In this document: positions 1 to 8,611 of the stretch, in pieces | Position numbering within the stretch: the stretch's first letter is position 1 | Layout: the number at the start of each line of letters is the position of its first letter | Assembly: GCF_003815015.1 (NCBI RefSeq) | Contig: NZ_RKRE01000002.1 | Span: 124,001-188,000 of the forward strand | Origin: Thermodesulfitimonas autotrophica | Lineage (GTDB): Bacteria; Bacillota; Desulfotomaculia; Desulfotomaculales; Ammonificaceae | DNA length: 64,000 nt | Direction of reading: 5' to 3' | Notes under the pieces: model-generated | Seen by the model: only the letters and a program-made list of their open reading frames with translations | Told to the model about the DNA's origin: nothing | Databases searched by the model: none | Made by a program: the position numbers and the translations under genes

Positions 1-528
1 CTTGCCGCCTTTTTTCACGTAAGTCTCGGTTATCCCTACGTGAAGGCCCCGGTGGACGAAAGCGCCGGTCGCGCAACCGGCGATCACGTCAAGGCTCGCC
101 CCTTCCTCCACGATGATAAGGTTGCGTACCTTCTGGGCCAGACCCTCATGCCCGATGTACATCCCCGCCTGAACGGGGTAGCGGGCCTTCACCCCCGGCA
201 GGACCCGGATGAAGAAGCCGCTGATCGGCTGTCCCGACCGCCGCTCCTCCGGCAAGAAGGGAATCAACCGTCCCAGGTAATCCTCAACCCACGGGTAGCG
301 CGTCGCCGCCTCCTGAATACCGAGCACCTCCACGCCTTCCTGGTCGCTGCGGCAGTGGACGACGGAGTGGTCGAGCTGCATAAAGGTTCCGGACCGCCCC
401 GCACCAGTCACATCGAGCCCGGTGTGCAAAAGGCGCTCCCTCTCCGCTGTAGGCAGAAGGGTCAAATCTTCGATATAAGGGTGCGCTTCCGCTTCCTGAA
501 CAAAAACTTCCTCTATTTTCTTCGCCAT
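1..528 (-). CDS. sufB: SufB/SufD-family Fe-S assembly scaffold (partial, C-terminus outside window)
   Basis: Only the first 176 residues lie in the window; the frame runs off the left edge without a stop. The N-terminus (MAKKIEEVFVQEAEAHPYIE) is followed by a region ending in IIVEEGASLDVIAGCATGAF and GLHVGITETYV, which has the beta-helix turn pattern of SufB/SufD scaffold proteins. It begins 23 bases after the sufC stop, in the same direction. The short N-terminus and the pairing with a single ABC ATPase fit the reduced two-gene SUF systems of anaerobes, where one SufB-like protein pairs with SufC to build Fe-S clusters in the cytoplasm. The catalytic Cys and His residues cannot be checked because the C-terminal half is missing. 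SufB versus SufD is inferred from context only. Confidence 0.75.
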   Translation of the reverse strand, partial: MAKKIEEVFVQEAEAHPYIEDLTLLPTAERERLLHTGLDVTGAGRSGTFMQLDHSVVHCRSDQEGVEVLGIQEAATRYPWVEDYLGRLIPFLPEERRSGQPISGFFIRVLPGVKARYPVQAGMYIGHEGLAQKVRNLIIVEEGASLDVIAGCATGAFVHRGLHVGITETYVKKGGK

Positions 529-551
529 TGCTTCCCATCCCTCCGGCCTCT

Positions 552-1307
552 TTAAAGGACACAACGGACGCACTCGCCGTAGCCGACCCGCTTGATGCAG
601 CTGAAGAGTTCCCGCGGGTTACCGCTGCACGAGAGGCGGCCTTTATAAAGCACGTGTCCGACATCCGCTTCGACGTAGTTGAGAATGTATCCCGTGTGGG
701 TGATGATGAGTCCCGACTTGGTCCGGCCCATTCGGATTTCGCGCAGGGAACGTTTGTCCCACGGCGCAACCTCTTTTTCCAGCAGCCGGTTGATCGCCGT
801 ACCGATTAAAGCCATGTTTTCCAGGTCGACGCCCGACTCAGGCTCGTCTAACAGCACCAGGTCGGGATTTTGGGCCAGCAACTGGATCAGCTCCGAACGC
901 TTCAGCTCCCCACCCGAGAAGCCATGGTTGACCTCCCGGTCAAGAAAATCCGTTAAATCCAGGCTCTGGGCAAGGGTTTCAACCGAAACATCGTGCCGGG
1001 CCGCGATCCGGATGATGTCGCGCAACAGGACCCCCCGAAGCGTTGGCGGCCGCTGAAAGGCGATCCCTATCCCGCGCTTTGCGCGTTCGTTGACCGGCAA
1101 CGCAGTCACGTCCTCGCCGCGGAAGAAGATCCGGCCCTCAACCACCCGGTAGCGCGGAAAGCCCATAATTGTCCCGAGCAGCGTCGATTTGCCGGACCCG
1201 TTGGGGCCGAAAAGAACGTGTGTTTCCCCCGGTTTGATCTCCAGGTTGATATCCACCAGGACCGTGCGGTCACCGACGGCAACGGTCAGGCCTTCTATCT
1301 TTAGCAT
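552..1307 (-). CDS. sufC: SufC-type Fe-S assembly ATPase
   Basis: An ABC ATPase of 251 residues. Walker A GPNGSGKST is at 34-42, a Q-loop Gln near 85, the signature FSGGE at 130-134, Walker B LVLLDE at 150-155, and the H-loop ITHTG has His204. SufC binds SufB/D and uses ATP to drive Fe-S cluster assembly; it has no membrane domain, unlike transporter ATPases. The gene sits directly before the sufB-like gene, in the same direction. An oddity is the C-terminal tail, which holds four cysteines (227, 237, 246, 249) ending in ECVRC. This could bind metal, but the sequence does not show that. A DUF89 gene lies 12 bases upstream, so the three probably form one transcript. Confidence 0.88.
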   Translation of the reverse strand: MLKIEGLTVAVGDRTVLVDINLEIKPGETHVLFGPNGSGKSTLLGTIMGFPRYRVVEGRIFFRGEDVTALPVNERAKRGIGIAFQRPPTLRGVLLRDIIRIAARHDVSVETLAQSLDLTDFLDREVNHGFSGGELKRSELIQLLAQNPDLVLLDEPESGVDLENMALIGTAINRLLEKEVAPWDKRSLREIRMGRTKSGLIITHTGYILNYVEADVGHVLYKGRLSCSGNPRELFSCIKRVGYGECVRCVL

Positions 1308-1319
1308 CCTTTATCCCTC

Positions 1320-2165
1320 CTACGCGCGACTAAAAGCCGCCACAAAGCTGCCCTGCGGCACCCCGAGCGCCGCCGCCACCGGACGGCATTTGGCTTTTAA
1401 CAGGTGAAAAACCCTCCCATCATTCATCTCCGAAAAGCTTTCGAAATATCCCATCCCTTTCGCTAAAATCAGGTCTGCCCGCTCGTAAAGCGCCCTGAAG
1501 GCCGGTGAAGCGGCTTCGAGGTCGAGCCCCGGTGAATCGGTGCCGGTCGTTTCTACCCGGCGAAAGGCCTCCCGGAGCCCGCTCGCTTCCAGGTCGGCCA
1601 GGGTGAGGTCGTTTTGCACCGGTGCCCCTTTCACGACGTAGACCGCCTCTTCCACCGCCACGGCCAAACGCCGGAAAAGAGGGAGATCAAAGTAACACTC
1701 GCCGGCGTTGTCCGTCAAGAAAAGGAGGCAGCGCACCCCCGCTAGCCGCTCGAGAAACGCCGGTATTTCGTCGATGTAAAACTCCACCGGCATCCTCATC
1801 TCCGCGGCAACCGTCGCCAGGTCCCGAAAAAAATCAATGCTATTGCCTAAGGCGGCCAGCCGAAAAAGGCTCGTCCAGTCATCATTCACGGAAGGAGAAA
1901 CCTCGCCAACAACTCGCGCTGATAGGGCAAGTTCCCCCTCTTTGACCTTCTTGAACGGGTCCGGATTTTGAGCGGTTTCCCTGATTACCCGCTGGGCCGC
2001 TGCCGCGATCTGGGCCGGAATCCTGTCCGGCGAGAACTCGGCTTCAAGGACCGCCCGGCCCGCGGCAAGCGCTTTTTCCCGGAGCTCCGGCACGTCTGTA
2101 GCCAGAGTGGCTGTAGTAACTATTAACCGGTCAAGACAGGCGTAGCATTCTTCTACCGCACGCAT
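1320..2165 (-). CDS. DUF89 (ARMT1-like) metal-dependent phosphatase family protein
   Basis: A protein of 281 residues with the marks of the DUF89 family: an N-terminal C-x2-C pair (Cys7, Cys10), an ALGNSID stretch with the conserved Asn near 108, DNAGE at 152-156, and KGMGYFE near 240. Characterised members of this family are Mn/Ni/Co-dependent phosphatases acting on damaged or excess phosphometabolites such as sugar phosphates. The substrate here is unknown. The CxxC pair is typical of the short archaeal and clostridial branch. The stop is 12 bases before sufC, so cotranscription with the SUF pair is likely, but a functional link to Fe-S assembly is speculation. Confidence 0.8.
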   Translation of the reverse strand: MRAVEECYACLDRLIVTTATLATDVPELREKALAAGRAVLEAEFSPDRIPAQIAAAAQRVIRETAQNPDPFKKVKEGELALSARVVGEVSPSVNDDWTSLFRLAALGNSIDFFRDLATVAAEMRMPVEFYIDEIPAFLERLAGVRCLLFLTDNAGECYFDLPLFRRLAVAVEEAVYVVKGAPVQNDLTLADLEASGLREAFRRVETTGTDSPGLDLEAASPAFRALYERADLILAKGMGYFESFSEMNDGRVFHLLKAKCRPVAAALGVPQGSFVAAFSRA

Positions 2166-2248
2166 TCTTTCTCACCACGCCAATATTATACTTCGTTTGG
2201 GGCGGCTACGTTAAGAATTTTGCAAAAATCGGGGCTAACTGGGAAAAC

Positions 2249-4582
2249 TCAGGCCAGCTCCGCCACCGTTACGCCCGGGCCGCCTTCACCCGGCCCGCCG
2301 GGCCGGAACGAGCGCACCCTAGGGTGGTGGGAGAGGTACTCCCGGACGGCAGCCCGCAGCGCGCCGGTGCCGTAGCCGTGGATGATGTCGACGCGGCCCA
2401 GTCCGGATAGAAGGGCCGCATCGAGGTGCCGCTCGAGGTTTATCAGGGCCTCCTCAACCCGCTGCCCCCGGAGGTCAATGGTGGGACTGGCGGCAACCGC
2501 CGCACTTGTTAAACGGACGCCGCCGGCGGGCTGCCGCCGGGCCACCGGCCGGACCGCCCCGGGCGGGAGCTCGACGCGGAAAGAGCCGACCTGAACGGTT
2601 ACCCCCTGCGGCGAAACGCCGACTACCGTCCCCTCCTGGCCGAAGCGCGGGATGTAGACTGCTGCCCCTACAGCTAAAACTCCCGGCGCAGCCTCTTCCG
2701 GCAGTTCCGGCACCGCCTCCTCGTGGCGTGCGGCTAACCGGCGCAGGCGCTCCCGCGCCGCCTGGACCGCCTTTTCTTGTTCCCGCCGCTCCTCTTCGCG
2801 CAGCTTCTCCTTCAGTTCCCGAACGATCTCCTCCGCTTCGCGCCGCGCTGCCCGCACTAAGGCCGTGGCCTGCTCGCGGGCTTCTGCCAACAGTTTTTCC
2901 TTACGCGCTGCTAACTCCCGCGCCTTTTCTTCGTAAGCGGCCTTGAGCGCCAGGGCCTCCTCCTTGAGGCGGGCGGCGGCAGTGGCATCCCTTTCCGCGC
3001 TGCGCCGCACCCGCTCGAGTTCCTGCGTCAGCTCCCGCACCCGCCGCTCCTCGGGGTCCAAAAATTCCTTCGCCCGCGCAATCAACCGGGCGGGAAGGCC
3101 GAGCCCCGCGGCGATCTCGAAGGCGTTTGAACGGCCCGGCTGCCCGATGACCAGACGGTAGGTCGGGGATAGGGTTTCCGGATCAAAATCCACCGAAGCG
3201 TTCTCCACGCGGGGACGCCCGGCGGCAAACTCTTTCAACTCGCTGCTGTGGGTGGTGGCAATGGTGCGGACGTTGCGCCGCGCCAGCTCCTCGAGGATGG
3301 CGCAAGCAAGCGCAGCGCCTTCCCGCGGATCGGTTCCGGCTCCCAGCTCGTCTAGCAGCACCAGAGAACGCTCATCCGCTTCCCGGAGAATGGCGGCGAG
3401 GTTATGGATATGGGAGGAAAAAGTGCTCAGGCTCGCGGTGATGCTCTGCTCGTCACCGATATCGGCAAAAACTTTGGCAAAAAGGCCGATTTCAGTCCCC
3501 TCTGCCGCCGGGATCTCCAGCCCGGCCTGGGCCATCAGAACGCAGAGGCCGACGGTCTTGAGCGCGACGGTTTTCCCTCCGGTATTCGGCCCCGTAATAA
3601 TCAGGATATCGAAATCCCGTCCGAGGCGCACGTCTATGGGCACCGCCTTCGTCCCGAGAAGCGGGTGCCGGGCCCGCCGGAGGTTGATCTCGGGCACCGG
3701 CAGGAGCACCGGGGTTACGGCGTCGAGGCTTACACTGTAGCGTCCCTTCGCCAGGATGAAGTCAAGCCGGCCGAGGGTTTCGGTCGCGGTAAGAAGTTCC
3801 CCGGCTACCGCCCCCACCGCCCGGGTGAGCTCGGTCAGAATCCGTTCGATTTCGCGTTGCTCGGCGGCTTTTAACCGGCGGACCTCATTACCCTTCTCCA
3901 CCACGGCCAGCGGTTCGATAAAGAGGGTCGCCCCGCTCGCCGACTGGTCGTGGATCAGGCCTTTCACCTTGTCTCGGTGTTCGATCCTGACCGGTAGCAC
4001 ATAGCGCCCTTCCCGGATGGTAATTATCGGTTCCTGAAGGTACTTCTGCCACTCGGGGGAACGGACAAAATTTTCCAGGATTTCTTTGATCTCCACCCGC
4101 AGCCTTTCGATCCGGCGCCGGATCTCGGCCAAGCGCGCCGATGCCCCGTCGGCTACTTCACCCGGAGGCCGGAGCGCCTTTTTCAGCTGTTCTTCTAGCT
4201 CCGGGAAAAGGGGTAACGTCCCGCACAGCCGCCCGAGAACGGGGTATTTCGCCCCCCGCTCCTGGAAAAAAGCCTTTACACGCCGGATGGCGGCCAGATT
4301 CTCACCTACCTGATAGAGTTCCGCCGCCTCCAGAAGGCCGCCCTGCAGCGCCCGCCGCAGCGCCGCGCGAATGTCGTGCCAGCCGCCGGCCGCGAAACCG
4401 GGCTCCAGGCGTAAAAGCTCCCTGGCTTCGGCCGTTTCCGATAGCCGCTGCCTGACAACTTCAATCTCGGTTGCGGGAGTTAGGCCCTCGGCTAGCTCGC
4501 GGCCAATAGGACTCTCCGTCAGCCGGGCCAGATGCTCCCGGACCAGGTCAAACTCAAGGCGGCGCAAAACCCGCTCGTCCAA
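2249..4582 (-). CDS. mutS2: MutS2 ATPase/nuclease
   Basis: Shows the MutS2 layout: MutS-like core with coiled coil, ATPase domain with Walker A ITGPNTGGKT and Walker B SLVLLDELGAGTDP, a long charged coiled coil rich in E, R and A, and a C-terminal Smr domain starting at IDLRGQRVEEAL and containing HGYGTGALR. MutS2 lacks the mismatch-recognition domain of MutS; in Bacillota it limits recombination and has been linked to rescue of collided ribosomes. The TTG start at 4582 is preferred: GGGAG lies about nine bases before it and the protein begins LDERVLRRLEFD as in relatives, giving 777 residues. A longer frame starting at 4645 would overlap the upstream gene by 11 bases. Confidence 0.93.
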   Translation of the reverse strand: MDERVLRRLEFDLVREHLARLTESPIGRELAEGLTPATEIEVVRQRLSETAEARELLRLEPGFAAGGWHDIRAALRRALQGGLLEAAELYQVGENLAAIRRVKAFFQERGAKYPVLGRLCGTLPLFPELEEQLKKALRPPGEVADGASARLAEIRRRIERLRVEIKEILENFVRSPEWQKYLQEPIITIREGRYVLPVRIEHRDKVKGLIHDQSASGATLFIEPLAVVEKGNEVRRLKAAEQREIERILTELTRAVGAVAGELLTATETLGRLDFILAKGRYSVSLDAVTPVLLPVPEINLRRARHPLLGTKAVPIDVRLGRDFDILIITGPNTGGKTVALKTVGLCVLMAQAGLEIPAAEGTEIGLFAKVFADIGDEQSITASLSTFSSHIHNLAAILREADERSLVLLDELGAGTDPREGAALACAILEELARRNVRTIATTHSSELKEFAAGRPRVENASVDFDPETLSPTYRLVIGQPGRSNAFEIAAGLGLPARLIARAKEFLDPEERRVRELTQELERVRRSAERDATAAARLKEEALALKAAYEEKARELAARKEKLLAEAREQATALVRAARREAEEIVRELKEKLREEERREQEKAVQAARERLRRLAARHEEAVPELPEEAAPGVLAVGAAVYIPRFGQEGTVVGVSPQGVTVQVGSFRVELPPGAVRPVARRQPAGGVRLTSAAVAASPTIDLRGQRVEEALINLERHLDAALLSGLGRVDIIHGYGTGALRAAVREYLSHHPRVRSFRPGGPGEGGPGVTVAELA

Positions 4583-4634
4583 ATTCTTACACTCCCAACT
4601 GCCGGCGTCTTGAGCCCCAGCCTGGCTCCCTATC

Positions 4635-7151
4635 TCAAACGACACCGCGGAAATAGTGGCCCCGCGTAAAATCGCCGCCGGCCAGCTCTTCCTCTATTTT
4701 TTCATAAGCTTGGGGGGCACCCCCGAGCGCCGCGTCGAGCGCCTGCCGGTAAGCCCGCGTGACGCGGGACACGTAGGCGGCGTCTTCCAGGCGGGCCTCG
4801 ATACGCAGCCCCGCTACGCCCGCACGCACCAGCGCCGGCAGGAACCGGAGCATCACCAGTTCCTGGCTATTAAAGATGTGCATCCGGCAGGCGGTGTCCG
4901 GATAGACCGGGAAAAGCACGCCCAGGCGGTCCCGCAGCGCAAAGCGCCTGCCGCGGCAGGGAACGCTGCAGGCCCGGTTCGCCCCCATTCCTCCTAAAAC
5001 CGCCCCCACCACGCAATATTCCGAAACCATCAGGGGAAGGCGACCGTGGACGAGAACCTCCAGCGGCAGCGGGCTCCGCCCGGCCATCGCCTCTACCTGG
5101 CGGAGCGTTAGCTCCGGTGAAAGGACTGCACCCTTCGCCCCTCGCTCCTGAAGAAAGGTTACCGCCTGGAGGTTGAAAACGTTCAGGTAGTAGTCGGCCC
5201 AGACGGGCACCCGGGCCGCCTCTATCAGCGCCCTGAGCAGGCCGAGGTTACCGGCCACCACCCCGCTGAGAGCCCCCGCAGGCGTCCTCTGGCAAAAAGC
5301 GAGTGCCGCCGCCAGCTCCGCATCCTTAGCCACGCGCGGCGTCAAGAGAAAGAACTCCCGGCCCTGCGCCCGCACGTAGTCCGCAACCGCCGCGAGCCCC
5401 GCACCGCCATCCCCATCAGCCGCCCGGAACCGGAACTCCTCCCCGCCGAAGTAAATCCGGTCGGCCCCGGCGGCGACGGCCGCCTTGACCGCTGCTGGCG
5501 TCCCACAGCTTACCGCCAGGTAAACCGTCGCGCCACGAGCGCCGGGGTTGGGCGCACGGACAGCGTCTTTGAGCCGCGCGGCAAAAAGCCCCTCAGCGAG
5601 AGGCTGGGGAACGCGCGCCCGCACCTGCGCCAAGGCAGTGATGGCCTCCCGCCGGACCGCGTTAATCTCGCTTACGGGAATGAAGAGGCCCTCTCCCACC
5701 TCCCCCGCGAGCTCCACTAACTCAAAGGGCGTATTGCCGAGCCGGCCGAGCTGCTCCCGCAGCAGCTCCAGGGTCAGCGGTCGCTTCTCTGCCCGCACCG
5801 CAAGGCTTTGCGTTGTAGCCGCCCCGCTGTGCCCCGCCGCATCCGCCACCGTAACGCGCAGCGGCTCGCCTTCCCGGAGGTGCACCCGAAAGACGACCGG
5901 GATTTTCCTGATTTCCTGGCCGTTGAAGCTCGCCTGCGCCTCCCGCAGCAGCGCTGCATCGGCCGTTTTAAAGACCCGGTCCCCCGGTCTGATCTTTCCT
6001 GCCGCGGCCACTTTTACCACCGCTCCCGCTGGAGCAGCATCCATCTCCCCACCGTCTACCAAGAGGCGCCGGACTTCAGCGCCGACGCGCCCCCCTTCAG
6101 ATACCCAGAACTCGATCCCGTCGCCCACCCGCAGCGGCAGGTTGAGTTTGATGGTGGCGATTTCCCGTTGCCGGTCGTAGGCGAGCACCCTCCCTACGGG
6201 AACGCCGCGGTTGTTCGGCCGGCGGTAACTCATAAGGTCCCGCCCGGGCCGGCCGAAAAGGTAGCCCGAAGAAAAGCCGCGGTTGAAGATTTGCGCGAGC
6301 GTGAGGGATTCCTCCGGCAGGACGAAAAAGCGCCCTGCCGCCAGCCTGTCGAGCAGCCGCCGGTAAATGCGCACGACCGTTGCCACGTACTCCGCCCGCT
6401 TCATCCGGCCCTCAATCTTCAGCGCATCCACCCCCGCTGCCGCCAGCGCAGGCAGGTGGTGGCTCAGATTGAGGTCGCGCGGGGAGAGGAGAAACGCGCC
6501 TATTTCTTCCGGCTTCGCAACCGCCCGCCCGCCTGCATCGCAGAGGGTGTAGGGAAGGCGGCAGGGTTGCGCGCACATCCCGCGGTTGCCGCTTCGGCCC
6601 CCGATCAGGCTCGACATCAGGCACTGGCCGGAGTAGCAGATGCAGAGGGCCCCGTGGGCGAAAACTTCCACCTCGAGGCCGGTTCCCTTTTTTAAGGCTT
6701 CAATCTCCCGCAGGGAGAGTTCCCGCGCCAGAACGATGCGGCGGACCCCCGCCTCCCCCACGAGAAGCGCCCCGGCCGTGTTATGCACGGTCATCTGCGT
6801 GCTCGCGTGGAGGGGGAGTTCCGGCAAAACTATGCGGGCAAGGCGCAAAAGGCCGAGATCCTGGACAATCACGGCGTCAGCGCCGGCCTCATAGACGAAG
6901 CGGAGGAAGCGTGCCGCCTCCTCCATTTCTTCGTCCGCGATAATGGTGTTAACCGTTACGTAAACCCTCACCCCGCGGACGTGGGCGTACTCGATAGCTT
7001 CAGCGAGCGCCCGCGCGGTGAAATTGGGCGCCTGCCGCCGGGCGTTGAAACCCTTCCCCCCTAAGTAAACCGCATCGGCGCCATTCTGAACCGCCGCCAC
7101 CAGGGCGTCCCAGTCGCCCGCAGGAGCTAAGAGTTCCGGAACCCGCTTCAC
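4635..7151 (-). CDS. U32 family protein with duplicated U32 barrel (RlhA-like)
   Basis: An 838-residue protein. The first module starts ELLAPAGDWDALVAAVQNGADAVYLGG and contains the U32 signature region with HGALCICYSGQCLMSS and GNRGMCAQPCR, whose cysteines probably bind an Fe-S cluster. A second, diverged barrel begins near residue 560 (GTPAAVKAAVAAGADRIYFGG) and repeats the pattern with HGRLPLMVSEYC and NRACSVPC. Linked U32 modules of this length are common in Clostridia. Despite the old 'collagenase' label, characterised relatives (RlhA, TrhP, UbiU/V) take part in RNA or quinone hydroxylation. The GTG start overlaps the stop of the upstream NIF3-family gene as GTGA, so the two are translationally coupled. 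The precise substrate is unknown. Confidence 0.88.
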   Translation of the reverse strand: MKRVPELLAPAGDWDALVAAVQNGADAVYLGGKGFNARRQAPNFTARALAEAIEYAHVRGVRVYVTVNTIIADEEMEEAARFLRFVYEAGADAVIVQDLGLLRLARIVLPELPLHASTQMTVHNTAGALLVGEAGVRRIVLARELSLREIEALKKGTGLEVEVFAHGALCICYSGQCLMSSLIGGRSGNRGMCAQPCRLPYTLCDAGGRAVAKPEEIGAFLLSPRDLNLSHHLPALAAAGVDALKIEGRMKRAEYVATVVRIYRRLLDRLAAGRFFVLPEESLTLAQIFNRGFSSGYLFGRPGRDLMSYRRPNNRGVPVGRVLAYDRQREIATIKLNLPLRVGDGIEFWVSEGGRVGAEVRRLLVDGGEMDAAPAGAVVKVAAAGKIRPGDRVFKTADAALLREAQASFNGQEIRKIPVVFRVHLREGEPLRVTVADAAGHSGAATTQSLAVRAEKRPLTLELLREQLGRLGNTPFELVELAGEVGEGLFIPVSEINAVRREAITALAQVRARVPQPLAEGLFAARLKDAVRAPNPGARGATVYLAVSCGTPAAVKAAVAAGADRIYFGGEEFRFRAADGDGGAGLAAVADYVRAQGREFFLLTPRVAKDAELAAALAFCQRTPAGALSGVVAGNLGLLRALIEAARVPVWADYYLNVFNLQAVTFLQERGAKGAVLSPELTLRQVEAMAGRSPLPLEVLVHGRLPLMVSEYCVVGAVLGGMGANRACSVPCRGRRFALRDRLGVLFPVYPDTACRMHIFNSQELVMLRFLPALVRAGVAGLRIEARLEDAAYVSRVTRAYRQALDAALGGAPQAYEKIEEELAGGDFTRGHYFRGVV

Positions 7152-8101
7152 ACTCTGGCCACCCGAATTAACCCGGAAGTAGTGATGATCTCAATGCCCT
7201 GCCTGGCAAGCTCATCAAGGAAAAGGTTCATCCCGAGCGAATCACTGGCCATGTGGCCGGCAATCACCACGTTGATGTTGTTTTTTTCTGCTTCTTTGCG
7301 GTGCTCCTCCTTGATGTGCATACCTACGACGGTACCGACACCGGCCACCTGCAGCTTGGCGTAGGCCTCCGGCGAGCCGCTCGTCCCCCCGGTCATATCG
7401 ACGAAAATCTTACCGGCGCGCCGGTCTTTCTCCCCCACCACAATTGTCGGGCCGGCACCCTGCTTCGCCGCCGTTTTGTACTCCGGGATCTCCTTCAGCA
7501 CCTTGACCACGTCGCTGAGCCGCTCCGGTTTCCGTTCGTCAAAAAGGCGCTGCAGGTAGTTGGTCACCAGGTTGTCGGCGGCGGTATGGACGCACATCAG
7601 CGGCAGGTCAAGCAGCCGCGCCGCATCTATCGCCCGGAAGTGGTTGAGCGGCATCAGCCCCCGCTTCACTTCGCTGATCCGCGAAGCCATTATCCCTTCC
7701 GCCACGTTGATGGGAACCCCGAAGTAGGCGAGCACGTCTTCCTGGAGGTGCATCACTTCGTAAAGCGCCGCCAGCGCCCGCCCCTCAGGATGGTGCGCGA
7801 TAATCAGATCGACCGGCTTACCTTTCTCTGCGAGCCGGTCGGCTAAGAGGACCTCCTGAACCTCCACGTCGATCCCGACCAGGACCCGCCGCACCTCTTT
7901 TTCCGGATCGCCGTAAAGGATGCGGGTGTCGCTGTAAGGATTGGTCAGCTTCTCTAGGTCGTAATCCTCTTTCTCGTCCTCCTTAAGCCCTTCATAGCGT
8001 TCCCGCTCCTTGGATAGAAGGGCCCGGACCGCCTCTTCGCCCCGGGGATCGCGACTGATCCCCATCTCTACGGCAAGTGCATAAATCTCCTTGATCTTCA
8101 A
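7148..8101 (-). CDS. NIF3/DUF34 family metal-binding protein
   Basis: A 317-residue member of the NIF3 family, shown by GIDVEVQEVLLADRLAEKG followed by LIIAHHPEG (the metal-binding His pair), a central HTAADNLV, and a C-terminal GHMASDSLGMN. Members bind two metal ions; their reaction is not settled, although many are annotated as 'GTP cyclohydrolase I type 2'. The first 60-odd residues, charged and rich in E, K and D, precede the usual domain start. The start codon is TTG with GGGGG about nine bases upstream. It overlaps the U32 gene by four bases, and zapA lies upstream across a 172-base spacer. Confidence 0.82.
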   Translation of the reverse strand: MKIKEIYALAVEMGISRDPRGEEAVRALLSKERERYEGLKEDEKEDYDLEKLTNPYSDTRILYGDPEKEVRRVLVGIDVEVQEVLLADRLAEKGKPVDLIIAHHPEGRALAALYEVMHLQEDVLAYFGVPINVAEGIMASRISEVKRGLMPLNHFRAIDAARLLDLPLMCVHTAADNLVTNYLQRLFDERKPERLSDVVKVLKEIPEYKTAAKQGAGPTIVVGEKDRRAGKIFVDMTGGTSGSPEAYAKLQVAGVGTVVGMHIKEEHRKEAEKNNINVVIAGHMASDSLGMNLFLDELARQGIEIITTSGLIRVARV

Positions 8102-8273
8102 CTGACCCTACCCCCTTTTAAAATTGCCTGGCGCCGGAAGACACGGCCTGGCAAACCGGCAACCAGTCCCGCCGCAGGAGCTGTCTTGCCCGCCTGCCTT
8201 CCGACCCTCCGCTACTAAAGCTATTTTATCCTGAAGCTTGCGCTCCTAAGATTCGCGCTCAATCACTTCATCC

Positions 8274-8552
8274 TTACCGGCCGCTCATATTCCGGGGCCT
8301 CTCTTCACTCTCGATCAGTTTCACTAAATTATCATACTCGTCCTTGAGCCGGAGATACTCGTCCGCGATGTTAAGCGCTGCCGCCACCACGGCCTTGGTA
8401 AGCGGCACACGTGCGTTCCGTATCCGGACCTCCTTGATCTTCTGGCTGACGAAGCGGGCCACCCGCTCAATATGTTCCGGAGGGGCATCGCTTCTTAGGA
8501 CATAAGGCTCGCCGGCGATTTCGACTTCCACCCGGTTCTCCTTCTCCGGCAT
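8274..8552 (-). CDS. zapA: Cell division protein ZapA
   Basis: A 92-residue protein beginning MPEKENRVEVEIAGEPYVLR, with a small beta-rich N-terminal head, then a long helix containing NIADEYLRLKDEYDNLV that forms the ZapA coiled-coil tetramer. ZapA bundles FtsZ filaments at the division site in the cytoplasm. A strong ribosome binding site (GGAGGG) lies just before the ATG. The order pheT-zapA-(spacer)-U32-mutS2 resembles that of other clostridial genomes. An 11-bp inverted repeat lies immediately upstream and touches the ribosome binding site. Confidence 0.9.
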   Translation of the reverse strand: MPEKENRVEVEIAGEPYVLRSDAPPEHIERVARFVSQKIKEVRIRNARVPLTKAVVAAALNIADEYLRLKDEYDNLVKLIESEERPRNMSGR

Positions 8553-8562
8553 ATTCTTCCCT

Positions 8563-8597
8563 CCAATGTGGCGTTACGTGGATTTTCGCCACATTGG
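8563..8597. repeat. Perfect 11-bp inverted repeat between pheT and zapA
   Basis: CCAATGTGGCG at 8563-8573 is the exact reverse complement of CGCCACATTGG at 8587-8597, with a 13-base loop. It lies in the 59-base gap after the pheT stop and before zapA. No T-run follows on the minus strand, so a normal intrinsic terminator is unlikely. In the minus-strand RNA the last two G of the second arm are the first two bases of the zapA GGAGGG ribosome binding site, so the hairpin could limit access to it, or act as a processing or mRNA-stability element. Confidence 0.7.
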
Positions 8598-8611
8598 TTC
8601 AAATTCCTGCA

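Noticed and set aside
8102-8273. Possible small RNA downstream of zapA
   Set aside because: The spacer has some self-complementary stretches, such as GGAAGGCA with TGTCTTCC, but no promoter or terminator for an independent RNA.
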